A DNA stretch of 64,000 nucleotides from Streptomyces sp. 3214.6. GTDB lineage: Bacteria; Actinomycetota; Actinomycetes; Streptomycetales; Streptomycetaceae. The position numbers and the translations under genes are program-made. The stretch covers positions 2,108,001 through 2,172,000 of the forward strand of contig NZ_LT670819.1 of assembly GCF_900129855.1 (NCBI RefSeq). The letters are read 5' to 3'. Shown here piece by piece: positions 35,056 to 44,548 of this stretch. A model generated the notes under the pieces. That model worked only from the letters and a program-made list of their open reading frames with translations. It did no database searches and had not been told where the DNA came from. Every line of letters begins with the position of its first letter. The first letter of the stretch is position 1.

Positions 35056-36027
35056 TCAACGCACCGATCGGATATCCGCACGCACGTGGACCGGCGTCCG
35101 TGAGCCGCACTCGTGATGGCCCAGGGCGGCGTTACCGGAAGCGGTGGACGGAATGACTTTGTTGTAGATCGAGCCAAGGCACAGCTCCTGGAACTCGGCG
35201 GTGCTCGCGGAGAGGCGGGCGGCCAGCTGGGCCTTGGCGATGTCGATGGTCTTGAGCCTGCCGTCGTCGTCCTCGACCTCGACGCAGGCGTGCGGCAGGT
35301 CGAGGGCGCCGCCGAGTACGCCGCAGAACCAGCCCCGCTTCGCCTCGGCCCGGTACCCGGCGTCCCGGAAGCGCTCCGCCAGCAGCAGGCTGGCCGCGAT
35401 GCAGCTCGTCGCGCCCAGTTCGTGCACCAGGCCGTAGTCGGCCTGCATGGGTACCGGGATCATCTGCCAGCGGTATCCGGCGGCCAGGTATTCGCCGGTC
35501 AGGCGCCGCAGCACCGGAGAGATCACCGGGGTGCGCGCACCGGTCGTGGTGACCGTGGCCGTGTACTGCGCGGATCCCGAGCCCGGGGCCGGCGCCGTCA
35601 CGGCGGCGACGCTCCCGCCGAACCGGACGATGTCCGGTTCCTCCAGGCGCCACGGTGCCTCGCCCGCGCAGTCGGGGCACTCCAGCCGGACCTGGAAATC
35701 CCAGGTCTTGGTGCGCAGCAGGTCGTCCACGGGCCGGCCCGCGAACCGGAACAGCATGCGGAACGCGAGCTCCGGTTGCGTCTTCGAGGTGTTCGAGTAC
35801 ATGCCGAGGTTGTAGAGATCGTTCACGTCGAAGTGACGGACGCCGGATCGCTCCTCGAACGGCAGCCCGGCGGCGACGAGCCGATCGATCTCCGCCGGTC
35901 CGCAACGCAGCATCTCCTGCGCGACCGATTCCTGCTCGGTCTTGCCGGAATATTCGGCGGGAATGAATTCAATGGAATCGGCGACCTTTTCCCAGGGCGT
36001 ATCCATCACTACAGGCGGATCCGACAC
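35056..36027 (-). CDS. transglutaminase-fold protein, possible amide-forming acyltransferase
   Basis: 323 aa. A transglutaminase-like core with a probable triad Cys209 ('GATSCIAASLLLAERF'), His246 ('DLPHACVEVEDDDG') and Asp262 ('LKTIDIA'). A CPDC pair (117-120) and an N-terminal region of unknown type precede it. Some enzymes of this fold (AdmF in andrimid synthesis) form amide bonds from carrier-bound acyl groups; others are proteases. Being first in the operon with the ligase, carrier and oxygenase, it may condense or release the carrier-bound product. GTG 36027 has GGGAGA upstream; ATG 36006 is an alternative. Confidence 0.7.
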   Translation of the reverse strand: MSDPPVVMDTPWEKVADSIEFIPAEYSGKTEQESVAQEMLRCGPAEIDRLVAAGLPFEERSGVRHFDVNDLYNLGMYSNTSKTQPELAFRMLFRFAGRPVDDLLRTKTWDFQVRLECPDCAGEAPWRLEEPDIVRFGGSVAAVTAPAPGSGSAQYTATVTTTGARTPVISPVLRRLTGEYLAAGYRWQMIPVPMQADYGLVHELGATSCIAASLLLAERFRDAGYRAEAKRGWFCGVLGGALDLPHACVEVEDDDGRLKTIDIAKAQLAARLSASTAEFQELCLGSIYNKVIPSTASGNAALGHHECGSRTPVHVRADIRSVR

Positions 36028-36299
36028 AATCCATCTCCCGAGGCAGCATCGAACGGTGATCGTCGACGGACTTTCTCGACGCTAGCAGCGGGAGGCCGGC
36101 CATGGCAGATCAACGCCACACCTTTCCCCGTGCATTCTTCACCGCATAAAAGGACAAGAATGATCGCCCCGCCGTGGTCCGGCCGCCTCGGCAGGTAATG
36201 AGTGGGGGGTTCAGCTCACCGACCACCGGCGCATCCATCAGGACCCGGCCGGCTCACCCCGTCACGGTCTTCGGTCTACCCGACCCGGGAGGCCACCTC

Positions 36300-36349
36300 A
36301 ACCCCTATCGCACCCTTAGCCGATGTGCTTAGGGGTGTGCGTAGGGGTG
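36300..36349. promoter_or_regulatory. TAGGGGT heptamer cluster in the divergent promoter region
   Basis: AACCCCTAT (36300-36308, reverse orientation), TTAGGGGTG (36329-36337) and GTAGGGGTG (36341-36349) lie in the 448-bp gap between divergent genes at 36027 (-) and 36476 (+). The same TAGGGGT core is repeated three times before the halogenase operon at 12456-12497. A CACCCTTAGC half at 36311-36320 makes an imperfect dyad with the second copy. Probable binding boxes for one of the cluster regulators. I see no gene in this gap. Confidence 0.6.
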
Positions 36350-36475
36350 GAGGTGGGGTACCAGGGGACCACGCCCGCACAGTAAGGTCGACCGGGAATT
36401 ATGCTGAAGTGAAAAATATGCGTCCCCGGGCCTGCGAATTTGAATTGCCGACAATTACAGGGAGCCGTACGACGA

Positions 36476-39400
36476 ATGGCTGATGAAGAAAAGCTGCGTC
36501 AGTACCTGAAGAAGGCCACCGGCGAACTGCAGCGCACCGCCCGGAGACTGCGCGAGATCGAGCTGAAGGATTCCGAGCCCATCGCGATCGTCGGCATGGG
36601 CTGCCGGTTTCCGCCCGATCTGCGTTCCGCGGCGGATCTCTGGCGGTTCGTCGTCGGCGAAGGCGACGGCATCTCGCCGTTCCCCGCCGACCGCGGATGG
36701 GGCGCCGTCGACCTGCCCGGCGGCACGGACGCGCCGGCGCTGCCCACGGCGGCCCAGGGGGGCTTCGTCGCCGGAGCCGACCGGTTCGATGCCGAGTTCT
36801 TCGGGATCGGCGAGCACGAGGCGCTGGCGATGGATCCGCAGCAACGGCTGCTCCTGGAGACCGCTTGGCACGCGGTCGAGCACGCCGGCCTGGATCCGGC
36901 CGGTCTGCGCGGGACCCTGACGGGCGTCTACGCAGGGGTGTCCTACTCCCACTACGCCGGGGAGCCTCGGGCGGGGCTCCCGGCGGGCGTCGAGGAGCAG
37001 CTGATTGTCGGCGGAGCGCCGAGCACGACGTCGGGCCGGGTCTCCTACGTCATGGGACTGCGCGGTCCGGCCATCAGCGTCGACACGGCCTGCTCGTCCT
37101 CCCTGGTCGGCATCCATCTGGCGTGTCAGGGACTGCGGCGCGGCGACTGCGAGCTCGCGCTGGCCGGCGGCGTCACGGTCATGGCCACACCGGACGTCAT
37201 CGTCGAGTTCGGCCGCCGCGGCGCTCTCGCCGGGGACGGCAGATGCAAGCCCTTCTCGGCCGCCGCGGACGGCATGGGGTTCGGTGAAGGTGCCGGGCTG
37301 CTGGTGCTGGAGCGCCTGTCCGCGGCTCGGCGCAACGGCCACTCGGTGCTCGCGGTGATCCGCGGGTCGGCCGTCAACCAGGACGGCGCGACGAACGGGC
37401 TGACCTCGCCGAGCCGCGCGGCCCAGGAGGCGGTCATCCGGCAGGCGCTGGCCGACGCCGGGCTCACCCCCGACCAGGTGGACGCGGTGGAAGGACACGG
37501 GACCGGCACGGCGCTGGGTGACTCGATCGAGGCCGAGGCCGTCATCGCCGTCTACGGCGAGAGCAGGACGGCCGAGCGGCCCCTGCGGCTGAGCTCGGTC
37601 AAATCGAACATCGGCCATACCCAGACGGCGTCCGGGGTGGCGAGCGTGATCAAGACGGTCATGTCCATCCGCGCGGGCACCCACGCGCGGACGCTCCACT
37701 TCGACCGGCCGTCCCCGCACGTGGACTGGTCCGGCGCAACGGTCGCGCCGACGACCGAGACGGTTCCGTGGCCCGCCGACGGTCGTCCCCGGCGGGCCGG
37801 CGTGTCCTCCTTCGGCATCAGCGGCACCAACGCCCATCTGATCCTCGAGGAGTCGGCCGCGCAGGACGGCGGATCCGACCCGGCGCCGGACGGCGCCGAC
37901 GGCATCGCCACGCCCTGGGTGCTGTCCGCGAAGTCGGAGCCGGCGCTGCGTGCCATGGCCGCGGAGCTGGGCGGCTTCCTGGCCGCACGACCGTCCCGCG
38001 CGACGGAGGTCGGGGGGTCGCTCGCCCGCACGAGGGCGGGCTTCAGACACCGCGCGGTCAGCGTGGGCGTCTCCGCCGACGACCATCTCGCCGCGCTCGC
38101 GGCTCTCGCCCGCGGCGAGGACGCGCCCGGCCTGTTCACCGGTGCGGTCACCGCCGCGAAAACGGCCGTGGTGTTCACCGGCGCCGAGGCGGCCGACGAT
38201 GACTCGATCCGACGGCTGGCGGAACGCTTCCCCGTCTTCGCCGAGGCGTACGACGACGTTCGCACCTGTCTTGAGTCCCATCTCGACCGGCCGCCGGCAA
38301 CGTACCGCCACGCCGCCGTCTTCGCCGTCCAGGTGGCGCTGTACCGCTTGGCCCTTTCGTGCGGAGTGGCGCCGGATCTTGTCGCCGGTTCGGGGGTCGG
38401 CGAGATCACGGCCGCTCTTGCCGCCGGTGTCCTGTCGCCTGCGGATGCCGGGGCGCTCGCGGCGGCCGTCGCGCGCGTGTACGACACCGAGGGCCGCGGG
38501 GACATCGGGGGCCGCGGGGCCGAGGACGGGCTGCGGGCCACCGCGGAACGGATCGGTTACGCGAAGCCGCGCATCCCGTTCGTCTCCCCCGGCCGACCCG
38601 GCCAACCCGACCACCCCGGCCGCCTCGACCACCCCGAGCACTGGGCAGCGGGTGACTTCCTGCGGGCCGGCGGCGGGGACCTCCTCGCCCGGGTGCGGTC
38701 GCAGGGCGCGACGGCCTGTCTGGAGCTGGATCCCGCAGCCGTCGTCACGACGGAAGGGCTCCTGACACGCCTCGCGGCGGCGTACACGGCTGGTGCGACG
38801 GTGTCGTGGGAGGCCGCCTTCACCGGGACGGACGCCAGGGGGATGCGTCTGCCCGGCTACCCGTTCCGCGGCAAGCGGTACTGGCTCGACGCGCCGAGCT
38901 CCCGGGGCCGCGGGGGCGACGAGCTCGTCGGGGAGCCCGTGCACCCCCTGCTCGGAGGCCCGATCGACCTCGCCGACCCGGGCGAACGGCGGTTCACCCG
39001 GACACCGGCGGCGCGGGAACCCTGGTACGTCGCGCAGTACCGGTTGCGCGGCACGCGGGCCCTGCCACCCGCCGCCGTCGCCGAATGGGCGCTGGCGGCC
39101 GCACGCCGGGGAGCCCGCGAGGGCGACGACGCCCGGACGATCGGGGATCTCGCCTTCGGCGAGCCCACCACGCTGCCCGGCACGCTCCCGCCGGCCCTTC
39201 AGACAGCGGCGCAAACCCACGGCGCGGTCCGCCGGATCAGGGGATTCAGCGCCGATCCCGGGGACGACGGTCCCGGGGAGGGCGGCGGCTGGGCCCTGCG
39301 GTTCACCGCGTCGAGCACCGAGGAGACCGTCCCGGTCCCTTCCTGCGCAGACCTCGACCGGCTGCGCTCCCGGATGACCGAGCAGGGTCCGCAGGAACTG

Positions 39401-40201
39401 TTCGCGCGGCTCGCGGACGCCGGAATCGCCTGCGGCCCGGCCTTCCGTGAGGTCGCCTGCCGCTGGTGGCGGGGCGACGAGGAAGCGCTGACCCTCCTCG
39501 AGACCGACGCGGTCGCCGCTGACGGCGATCAGTACGTCGTGCACCCCGTGGTGCTCGAGACCTGCTTCCTGACCGCCCTGCCGCTCGTCGCCGACGCCGA
39601 CGCCGACGCCCGCCTGTGGCTTCCGTCGGGCCTGTCCCGGCTCACCTGGCACCGCGAGCTGCCACGACGGCTGTGGTGCCATGTCCGCCGTAGCCCCGGC
39701 GGCCCGATCGACCTGGAGCTGTACTCCGACGCCGGCGAACCGCTCGTCACCGTCGCGGGGCTCACGTACGCCGCATCCGATCCGGCCTGGCAGGCGGCGG
39801 CCGTCGCCGAGCCGGAGGCCGTCGAGCCGTGGGACGCCGACGAATTGTCGCGGCTCGCCGTCGAGGAGCCGCAGGAGGCACGGCAAGCCCTCACGGACAT
39901 CCTGTTCACCCGGATGACTGTGCTGGTCCCGGGGCTCGCGGACGAGGCGGAGAGCCTGCGCGCACGGTTCACCGGCACCCGGCTGGGTGATCTCGGCCTG
40001 GACTCGCTGCGCGCGATGCGGCTCAGGGAGCAGTTCCGCACGGCGCTTCTCGTGGACGTCCCGCCCCAGCGCCTCCTCGGCGACACCACCGTGGCGGACA
40101 TCGTCGACCTGGTCTGCCGGTCCCTCGCCGCCCGAAGCCTCGTCCTGACCGGCGACGAGGAGCCGGCGACCGCCGAACCCCTCGAAGAACTCATCCTGTA
40201 A
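36476..40201 (+). CDS. PKS module with dead AT and dead DH (KS-AT0-DH0-ACP)
   Basis: 1241 aa. N-terminal coiled-coil docking helix (residues 1-32) as in downstream modular PKS subunits. KS intact: Cys206 (DTACSSS), His341, His381. The AT region (about 560-790) lacks the FPGQG start ('FTGAEA') and its GHSxGE reads G-S-G-V-G-E at 639-644, so the catalytic Ser is Gly641; it is also short. DH region (about 820-1100): the catalytic His is Gln854 and the Asp of HPxxLD is Glu1028. No ER or KR. ACP near 1140-1215 with Ser1177 ('LGLDSLRAM'). It ends in an acidic 'EPLEELIL' tail, 21 bases before the Cy-A-PCP gene. It cannot load its own extender. Confidence 0.9.
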   Translation: MADEEKLRQYLKKATGELQRTARRLREIELKDSEPIAIVGMGCRFPPDLRSAADLWRFVVGEGDGISPFPADRGWGAVDLPGGTDAPALPTAAQGGFVAGADRFDAEFFGIGEHEALAMDPQQRLLLETAWHAVEHAGLDPAGLRGTLTGVYAGVSYSHYAGEPRAGLPAGVEEQLIVGGAPSTTSGRVSYVMGLRGPAISVDTACSSSLVGIHLACQGLRRGDCELALAGGVTVMATPDVIVEFGRRGALAGDGRCKPFSAAADGMGFGEGAGLLVLERLSAARRNGHSVLAVIRGSAVNQDGATNGLTSPSRAAQEAVIRQALADAGLTPDQVDAVEGHGTGTALGDSIEAEAVIAVYGESRTAERPLRLSSVKSNIGHTQTASGVASVIKTVMSIRAGTHARTLHFDRPSPHVDWSGATVAPTTETVPWPADGRPRRAGVSSFGISGTNAHLILEESAAQDGGSDPAPDGADGIATPWVLSAKSEPALRAMAAELGGFLAARPSRATEVGGSLARTRAGFRHRAVSVGVSADDHLAALAALARGEDAPGLFTGAVTAAKTAVVFTGAEAADDDSIRRLAERFPVFAEAYDDVRTCLESHLDRPPATYRHAAVFAVQVALYRLALSCGVAPDLVAGSGVGEITAALAAGVLSPADAGALAAAVARVYDTEGRGDIGGRGAEDGLRATAERIGYAKPRIPFVSPGRPGQPDHPGRLDHPEHWAAGDFLRAGGGDLLARVRSQGATACLELDPAAVVTTEGLLTRLAAAYTAGATVSWEAAFTGTDARGMRLPGYPFRGKRYWLDAPSSRGRGGDELVGEPVHPLLGGPIDLADPGERRFTRTPAAREPWYVAQYRLRGTRALPPAAVAEWALAAARRGAREGDDARTIGDLAFGEPTTLPGTLPPALQTAAQTHGAVRRIRGFSADPGDDGPGEGGGWALRFTASSTEETVPVPSCADLDRLRSRMTEQGPQELFARLADAGIACGPAFREVACRWWRGDEEALTLLETDAVAADGDQYVVHPVVLETCFLTALPLVADADADARLWLPSGLSRLTWHRELPRRLWCHVRRSPGGPIDLELYSDAGEPLVTVAGLTYAASDPAWQAAAVAEPEAVEPWDADELSRLAVEEPQEARQALTDILFTRMTVLVPGLADEAESLRARFTGTRLGDLGLDSLRAMRLREQFRTALLVDVPPQRLLGDTTVADIVDLVCRSLAARSLVLTGDEEPATAEPLEELIL

Positions 40202-40222
40202 CCCGCCAGGAAGGCAGGCACG

Positions 40223-43200
40223 ATGACCACGGATCTCTTCGCCGAGCTGTACCGCCGGGGGGTCAGATTACGGCTGGCCGACGGCCGGCTTCATGTGACG
40301 GCCCCGCCCGACGCCCTGACCCCCGAACTGCGCGAGGAGATGAAGCTCCGCCGGGACGAGCTCATCGAGATCATCTCGCGCTCCGGGAACACGGACGAGC
40401 CGGCCGGTCTGGTTCCACGGCCCGAGGAGCGGCATGACCCGTTCCCGCTGACGGACATCCAGCACGCGTACTGGGTGGGGCGGACACCGGCGGTGGAGCT
40501 CGGCGGGAACTCGACCCACTGCTACCTCGAGTTCGATGCCATGGATCTCGACGTGCCGAGGCTGGGCCAAAGCCTCGACCAGGTCGTCCGGCGCCACGAC
40601 ATGCTCAGGGCGATCATCCAGCCCGACGGCCGTCAGCGTGTCCTGCCCGAGGTCGCGCCGTACGACATCCGGGTCACCGACCTGTCCGGGCTCGACGACG
40701 CGGCGCGGGAGAGCGGGATCGCGCGGATCCGGGAAGAGCTGGCACACCAGGTGCTGCCCGCCGACCGATGTCCGCTGTTCGAAGTCCGCGCGACCCGGCT
40801 GGACGACCGGCGATGGCGTCTGCACCTCAGCCTGGACATGCTGGTCATGGACGGGTTCAGCTTCGGAATCTTCCAGCGCGACTGGTTCCGCTTCTACAGC
40901 CGGCCGGACTCCCCGCCCGAGCCCATCGACGTCACGTTCCGGGACTACGTTCTCGCCGAGCAGCGGCAGCAGAGCGAGCAGCTGTTCGAAGCCGACAAGA
41001 AGTACTGGCTGGACCGGCTCGACCGACTGCCCCCCGCTCCCGAACTGCCCCTGGCCGTCCAGCCCGGGCAGCTCTCCCGCCCCAGGTTCGCCCGGCGTGA
41101 CGGCCGGCTGTCCCGCGATCAGTGGTCCGCCGTCAAGGAGACCGCCCGCCGCCGGGGCCTCACTCCGTCCGCCGTGCTCATCACCGCCTACGCCGATGTG
41201 CTCCGGCGCTGGTCGAAGCGGCCCGAGTTCACTCTCAACCTGACGCTGTTCAACCGTCGGCCGCTCCATCCCCGGATCGGCGAGGTGATCGGCGACTTCA
41301 CCTCGCTGATCCCCCTCGAGGCGCGGCCCGAGCCGGAGGACTCCTTCACGGCGCGGGCGAAACGCCTGCACCACCAGCTGATGGACGATCTCGGGCACTC
41401 CGCCTACTCCGGGGTCCGCGTCCTGCGGGAGCGCGCCAGGCGCCTGGGGGGTCGGCTGGGGGCCGCGATGCCGGTCGTCTTCACGAGCATGATCGGCTTC
41501 GACTCCGCGACCGACCTCGCCGAGACCGCCCAGGTGTTCGGCGACGTCGTGTACGGCGTCAGCCAGACGCCCCAGGTCTGGCTGGACTACCAGGTGCTCG
41601 AGGACCGGGGCGAGCTGCTGGTCAACTGGGACTTCGTCGACGAACTCTTCCCCGCCGGCATGATCGAGGAGATGTTCCTCGCCCACCGCGCGTGCCTGGA
41701 ACGCCTCGGCGAGAGCGAAGCCGCGTGGGACGAGCGGGAGCTCGTCACGCTCCCCGCCGCCCAGGCCGACGAGCGCCGCCGGGCCAACGCGACCGAGGCC
41801 CCCCTCCCTGAGCGGACGCTCTGCGGCCTGGTCGAGGAACAGGCCGAACGGACCCCGGACGCGATCGCCGTGATCTCGGCCGACGGCGAGCACACCTACC
41901 GCGAGCTGGTCGACGACGCCTACCGGCTGGCCCACGTTCTGCAGTCGATGGACGCGACCCGGGACACCCTGATCGGCGTCATCACCGAGAAGGGGTACGA
42001 GCAGGTGGCGGCGGCCCTCGGCGTCACCCGGTCCGGGGCCGCGTATCTGCCGATCCAGCCGCGCTGGCCGGCCGCCCGGCGGACGCAGCTCCTCCAGCAG
42101 GGCCGGGTCGGGGTCGTGGTCACGACACCGCAGCTGCGGGACGAGCTGACCTGGCCCGACGGCATCCGGCTGGTGACCCTCGCCGACGCAGGGGTACGGT
42201 CCGCGCCGCCCACCCCGCCGCCGGCCGGTCCCGCCCCGGACGACCTGGCATACGTGATCTTCACCTCCGGGTCGACCGGCACGCCGAAGGGCGTCATGAT
42301 CGACCATCGGGCCGCGGCCAACACGGTCCAGGACCTCAACGACCGCTACCGTGTCACCCCGGACGACCGGGTGCTGGCCCTGTCCGCCCTCAGCTTCGAC
42401 CTCTCCGTGTACGACATCTTCGGTCTGCCGGCGGCGGGCGGCGCCGTCGTCATGCCGGAGCCGAGCAGGGCGCAGGAGCCAGGGCACTGGAGCGAACTGG
42501 TGGACCGGCACCGGGTGACGATCTGGAACACTGTGCCGGCCCTGATGCAGGCGTGGATCGACGCGCACGATCCGGTCGCTCTCCCGCCCGGACACGGGCT
42601 GCGGCTGGTCATGATGAGCGGCGACTGGATCCCCGTCGCGCTGCCGGACCGGATCCGCGCGTTCTACCCCGAGGCCGAGGTGATGAGCCTGGGCGGCGCC
42701 ACCGAGGCGTCCATCTGGTCGATCCACTACCCGATCGGCGCGGTGCCCCCGCACTGGTCACGGATCCCCTACGGCAAGCCGCTCGCCAACCAGACCATGC
42801 ATGTGTACGACCAGTGGCTCGAACCGAGTCCGGTCTGGGCGACGGGTGAGATCTACATCGGCGGAAGCGGTGTGGCCCGTGGCTACTGGGCCGATCCCGA
42901 GCGGACGGCGGAGCGGTTCGTCGTGCATCCCCGGACCAAGGCCCGCCTGTACCGGACCGGCGACCTCGGCCGCTATCTGCCCGGCGGGGACATCGAGTTC
43001 CTGGGACGCGAGGACTCGCAGATCAAGCTCAACGGCTACCGCATCGAGCTCGGAGAGATCGCGGCCCCGCTGCTGCGGCATCCGGGCGTCCGTGACGCAC
43101 TGGTCTCCGTGGACACCAACCCCAGGACGGGCCGCCGCCAACTGGTCGCCTACCTGGTTCCGGCGGCAGGCGAGGCCGTCACGGGGCCGACGCATCCCGA

Positions 43201-43612
43201 CGCCGACGCGCTGCGGGCCGAGCTCGAACAGGTCCTGCCGGAATACATGGTGCCGCGCCACTATCTCGTCATCCCCAGGGTGCCGCTCAGCGCGAACGGC
43301 AAAGTAGACGTGTCGGCTCTGCCCGCCCCGAGGGACCACCAGACCCCCGGTCGGCCGTCCGTTCCGCAGGACGAGCTGGAGCGCACGCTGCTGCGGGTGT
43401 GGCAAGAGGTCCTGGAGCGCGACGACTTCGGGACGGAGGAGAACTTCTTCGAGCTCGGCGGGGACTCCCTGCACGCGATCGGTGTCCTGGAGCGCATCGG
43501 CAAGGAGTTCGGGACGAGCGAGAGTCAGGACGACGGTCTGCGCAGGCTCTTCGACCACCCCACGGTCGCCGGGCTGGCCGCCGTCATACGGGCCGAGGGC
43601 CAGGGGTCCTGA
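40223..43612 (+). CDS. NRPS Cy-A-PCP module for cysteine (thiazoline-forming)
   Basis: 1129 aa. TubC-type N-terminal docking domain (1-52), then a heterocyclisation domain: 'DIQHAYWVGR' and DxxxxD motif 'DMLVMDGFS' (Asp205, Asp210, Ser213) in place of HHxxxDG. The adenylation domain (about 530-1010) has by-eye code D-L-Y-N-M-S-L-I-W-K, nearly the Cys code of Cy modules (DLYNLSLIWK). PCP Ser1082 ('ELGGDSLHAI'). It should condense and cyclise Cys onto the chain from the preceding PKS. No oxidase, epimerase or thioesterase domain. Codon 16 (40268-40270) is TTA, so bldA control reaches this structural gene. ATG 40223 after CCAGGAAGG. Confidence 0.93.
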   Translation: MTTDLFAELYRRGVRLRLADGRLHVTAPPDALTPELREEMKLRRDELIEIISRSGNTDEPAGLVPRPEERHDPFPLTDIQHAYWVGRTPAVELGGNSTHCYLEFDAMDLDVPRLGQSLDQVVRRHDMLRAIIQPDGRQRVLPEVAPYDIRVTDLSGLDDAARESGIARIREELAHQVLPADRCPLFEVRATRLDDRRWRLHLSLDMLVMDGFSFGIFQRDWFRFYSRPDSPPEPIDVTFRDYVLAEQRQQSEQLFEADKKYWLDRLDRLPPAPELPLAVQPGQLSRPRFARRDGRLSRDQWSAVKETARRRGLTPSAVLITAYADVLRRWSKRPEFTLNLTLFNRRPLHPRIGEVIGDFTSLIPLEARPEPEDSFTARAKRLHHQLMDDLGHSAYSGVRVLRERARRLGGRLGAAMPVVFTSMIGFDSATDLAETAQVFGDVVYGVSQTPQVWLDYQVLEDRGELLVNWDFVDELFPAGMIEEMFLAHRACLERLGESEAAWDERELVTLPAAQADERRRANATEAPLPERTLCGLVEEQAERTPDAIAVISADGEHTYRELVDDAYRLAHVLQSMDATRDTLIGVITEKGYEQVAAALGVTRSGAAYLPIQPRWPAARRTQLLQQGRVGVVVTTPQLRDELTWPDGIRLVTLADAGVRSAPPTPPPAGPAPDDLAYVIFTSGSTGTPKGVMIDHRAAANTVQDLNDRYRVTPDDRVLALSALSFDLSVYDIFGLPAAGGAVVMPEPSRAQEPGHWSELVDRHRVTIWNTVPALMQAWIDAHDPVALPPGHGLRLVMMSGDWIPVALPDRIRAFYPEAEVMSLGGATEASIWSIHYPIGAVPPHWSRIPYGKPLANQTMHVYDQWLEPSPVWATGEIYIGGSGVARGYWADPERTAERFVVHPRTKARLYRTGDLGRYLPGGDIEFLGREDSQIKLNGYRIELGEIAAPLLRHPGVRDALVSVDTNPRTGRRQLVAYLVPAAGEAVTGPTHPDADALRAELEQVLPEYMVPRHYLVIPRVPLSANGKVDVSALPAPRDHQTPGRPSVPQDELERTLLRVWQEVLERDDFGTEENFFELGGDSLHAIGVLERIGKEFGTSESQDDGLRRLFDHPTVAGLAAVIRAEGQGS

Positions 43613-43652
43613 CCTGCTCCTCCCGGTGATCCCGGCCTGACGGGGGAGAGCG

Positions 43653-43678
43653 ACCGCCGCCGGACAGCCGGTGGCGGT
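43653..43678. terminator. bidirectional hairpin between NRPS and ABC genes
   Basis: ACCGCCGCCGG (43653-43663) pairs with CCGGTGGCGGT (43668-43678) with one wobble and a four-base loop, followed by TTTCCCTT on the plus strand. It lies between convergent genes. Confidence 0.7.
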
Positions 43679-43702
43679 TTCCCTTGCAGGGGTCAGCGGG
43701 GG

Positions 43703-44548
43703 TCAGCCCTGCTTGCTGTAGAGGCGGAGCGTGATCGGGCCGCATACGAGGGTGAGGACGGCGATCGCGCCGAGCGACCAGAGGACGTCGCCACCGGCGC
43801 CTCCGGTGTCGTTCATCAGGGCGCGGGCCGCGCTCGACACATGGCTGAGCGGGTTGACGTCGACGAAGGCCTGGAGCCAGCCGGGCATGGTGCTCGGCTG
43901 GACGAAGATGTTGCTGGCGAACGACAGGGGCATCAGCACGGCGTTGGCGATGCTGAGGACGACGGCCTGGTCGCGGACGGCCAGCGCGACCGCGGCCCAC
44001 ACCAGGGACAGCGAGAGTCCGAAGGCGACGACCAGGGCGACCGCGGGGAGCACGCCCAGCACACCGCCGTCGGGGCGGTAGCCCATGATCATGCCGAGGA
44101 CGAGCACGATGGCGGAGGCGAACAGATAGCGGGCGATATCGCTGAGCAGCCCGCCGAGCACGAAGGCGCCGCGCCAGACCGGCAGGCCGCGGAAGCGGTC
44201 GAAGGCTCCGCTGCGCACGTCCTGGGCGAGACGGCCGCCCCCGTACATGGTGACGATCGCGATGCTCATGCTGAGCACGCCGGGCAGCAGGACCTTGAGG
44301 TATTCGCTGGTCGAACCGCTGATGGCGCCGCCGAAGAGGTAGGTGAACAGCACCGTCAGCAGGATCGGGATGGCGGACGAGTCCACGAGCTGCTTGGGGT
44401 CGTGCTTGAGCTTCAGCATGGCGCGCCTGCCGAAGGTGGCCGAGGCGGCGAAGGCGCCGGCACGACCGCGTACGCGTCCCTCGGCGAGGAGCGCGTCGAT
44501 CGGGTCCTCCGGCGCAGCGGGGCGCGTGGACACGGCGGGAGTACTCAT
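43703..44548 (-). CDS. ABC-2 type transporter permease (DrrB-like)
   Basis: 281-aa membrane protein with about six hydrophobic segments and the ABC-2 sequence style ('[17 protein letters not shown]', '[21 protein letters not shown]', '[14 protein letters not shown]'), as in daunorubicin exporter DrrB. Its ATG overlaps the stop of the ATPase gene by four bases. With that ATPase it should form an exporter, plausibly for self-resistance or secretion of the cluster product. Confidence 0.92.
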   Translation of the reverse strand: MSTPAVSTRPAAPEDPIDALLAEGRVRGRAGAFAASATFGRRAMLKLKHDPKQLVDSSAIPILLTVLFTYLFGGAISGSTSEYLKVLLPGVLSMSIAIVTMYGGGRLAQDVRSGAFDRFRGLPVWRGAFVLGGLLSDIARYLFASAIVLVLGMIMGYRPDGGVLGVLPAVALVVAFGLSLSLVWAAVALAVRDQAVVLSIANAVLMPLSFASNIFVQPSTMPGWLQAFVDVNPLSHVSSAARALMNDTGGAGGDVLWSLGAIAVLTLVCGPITLRLYSKQG

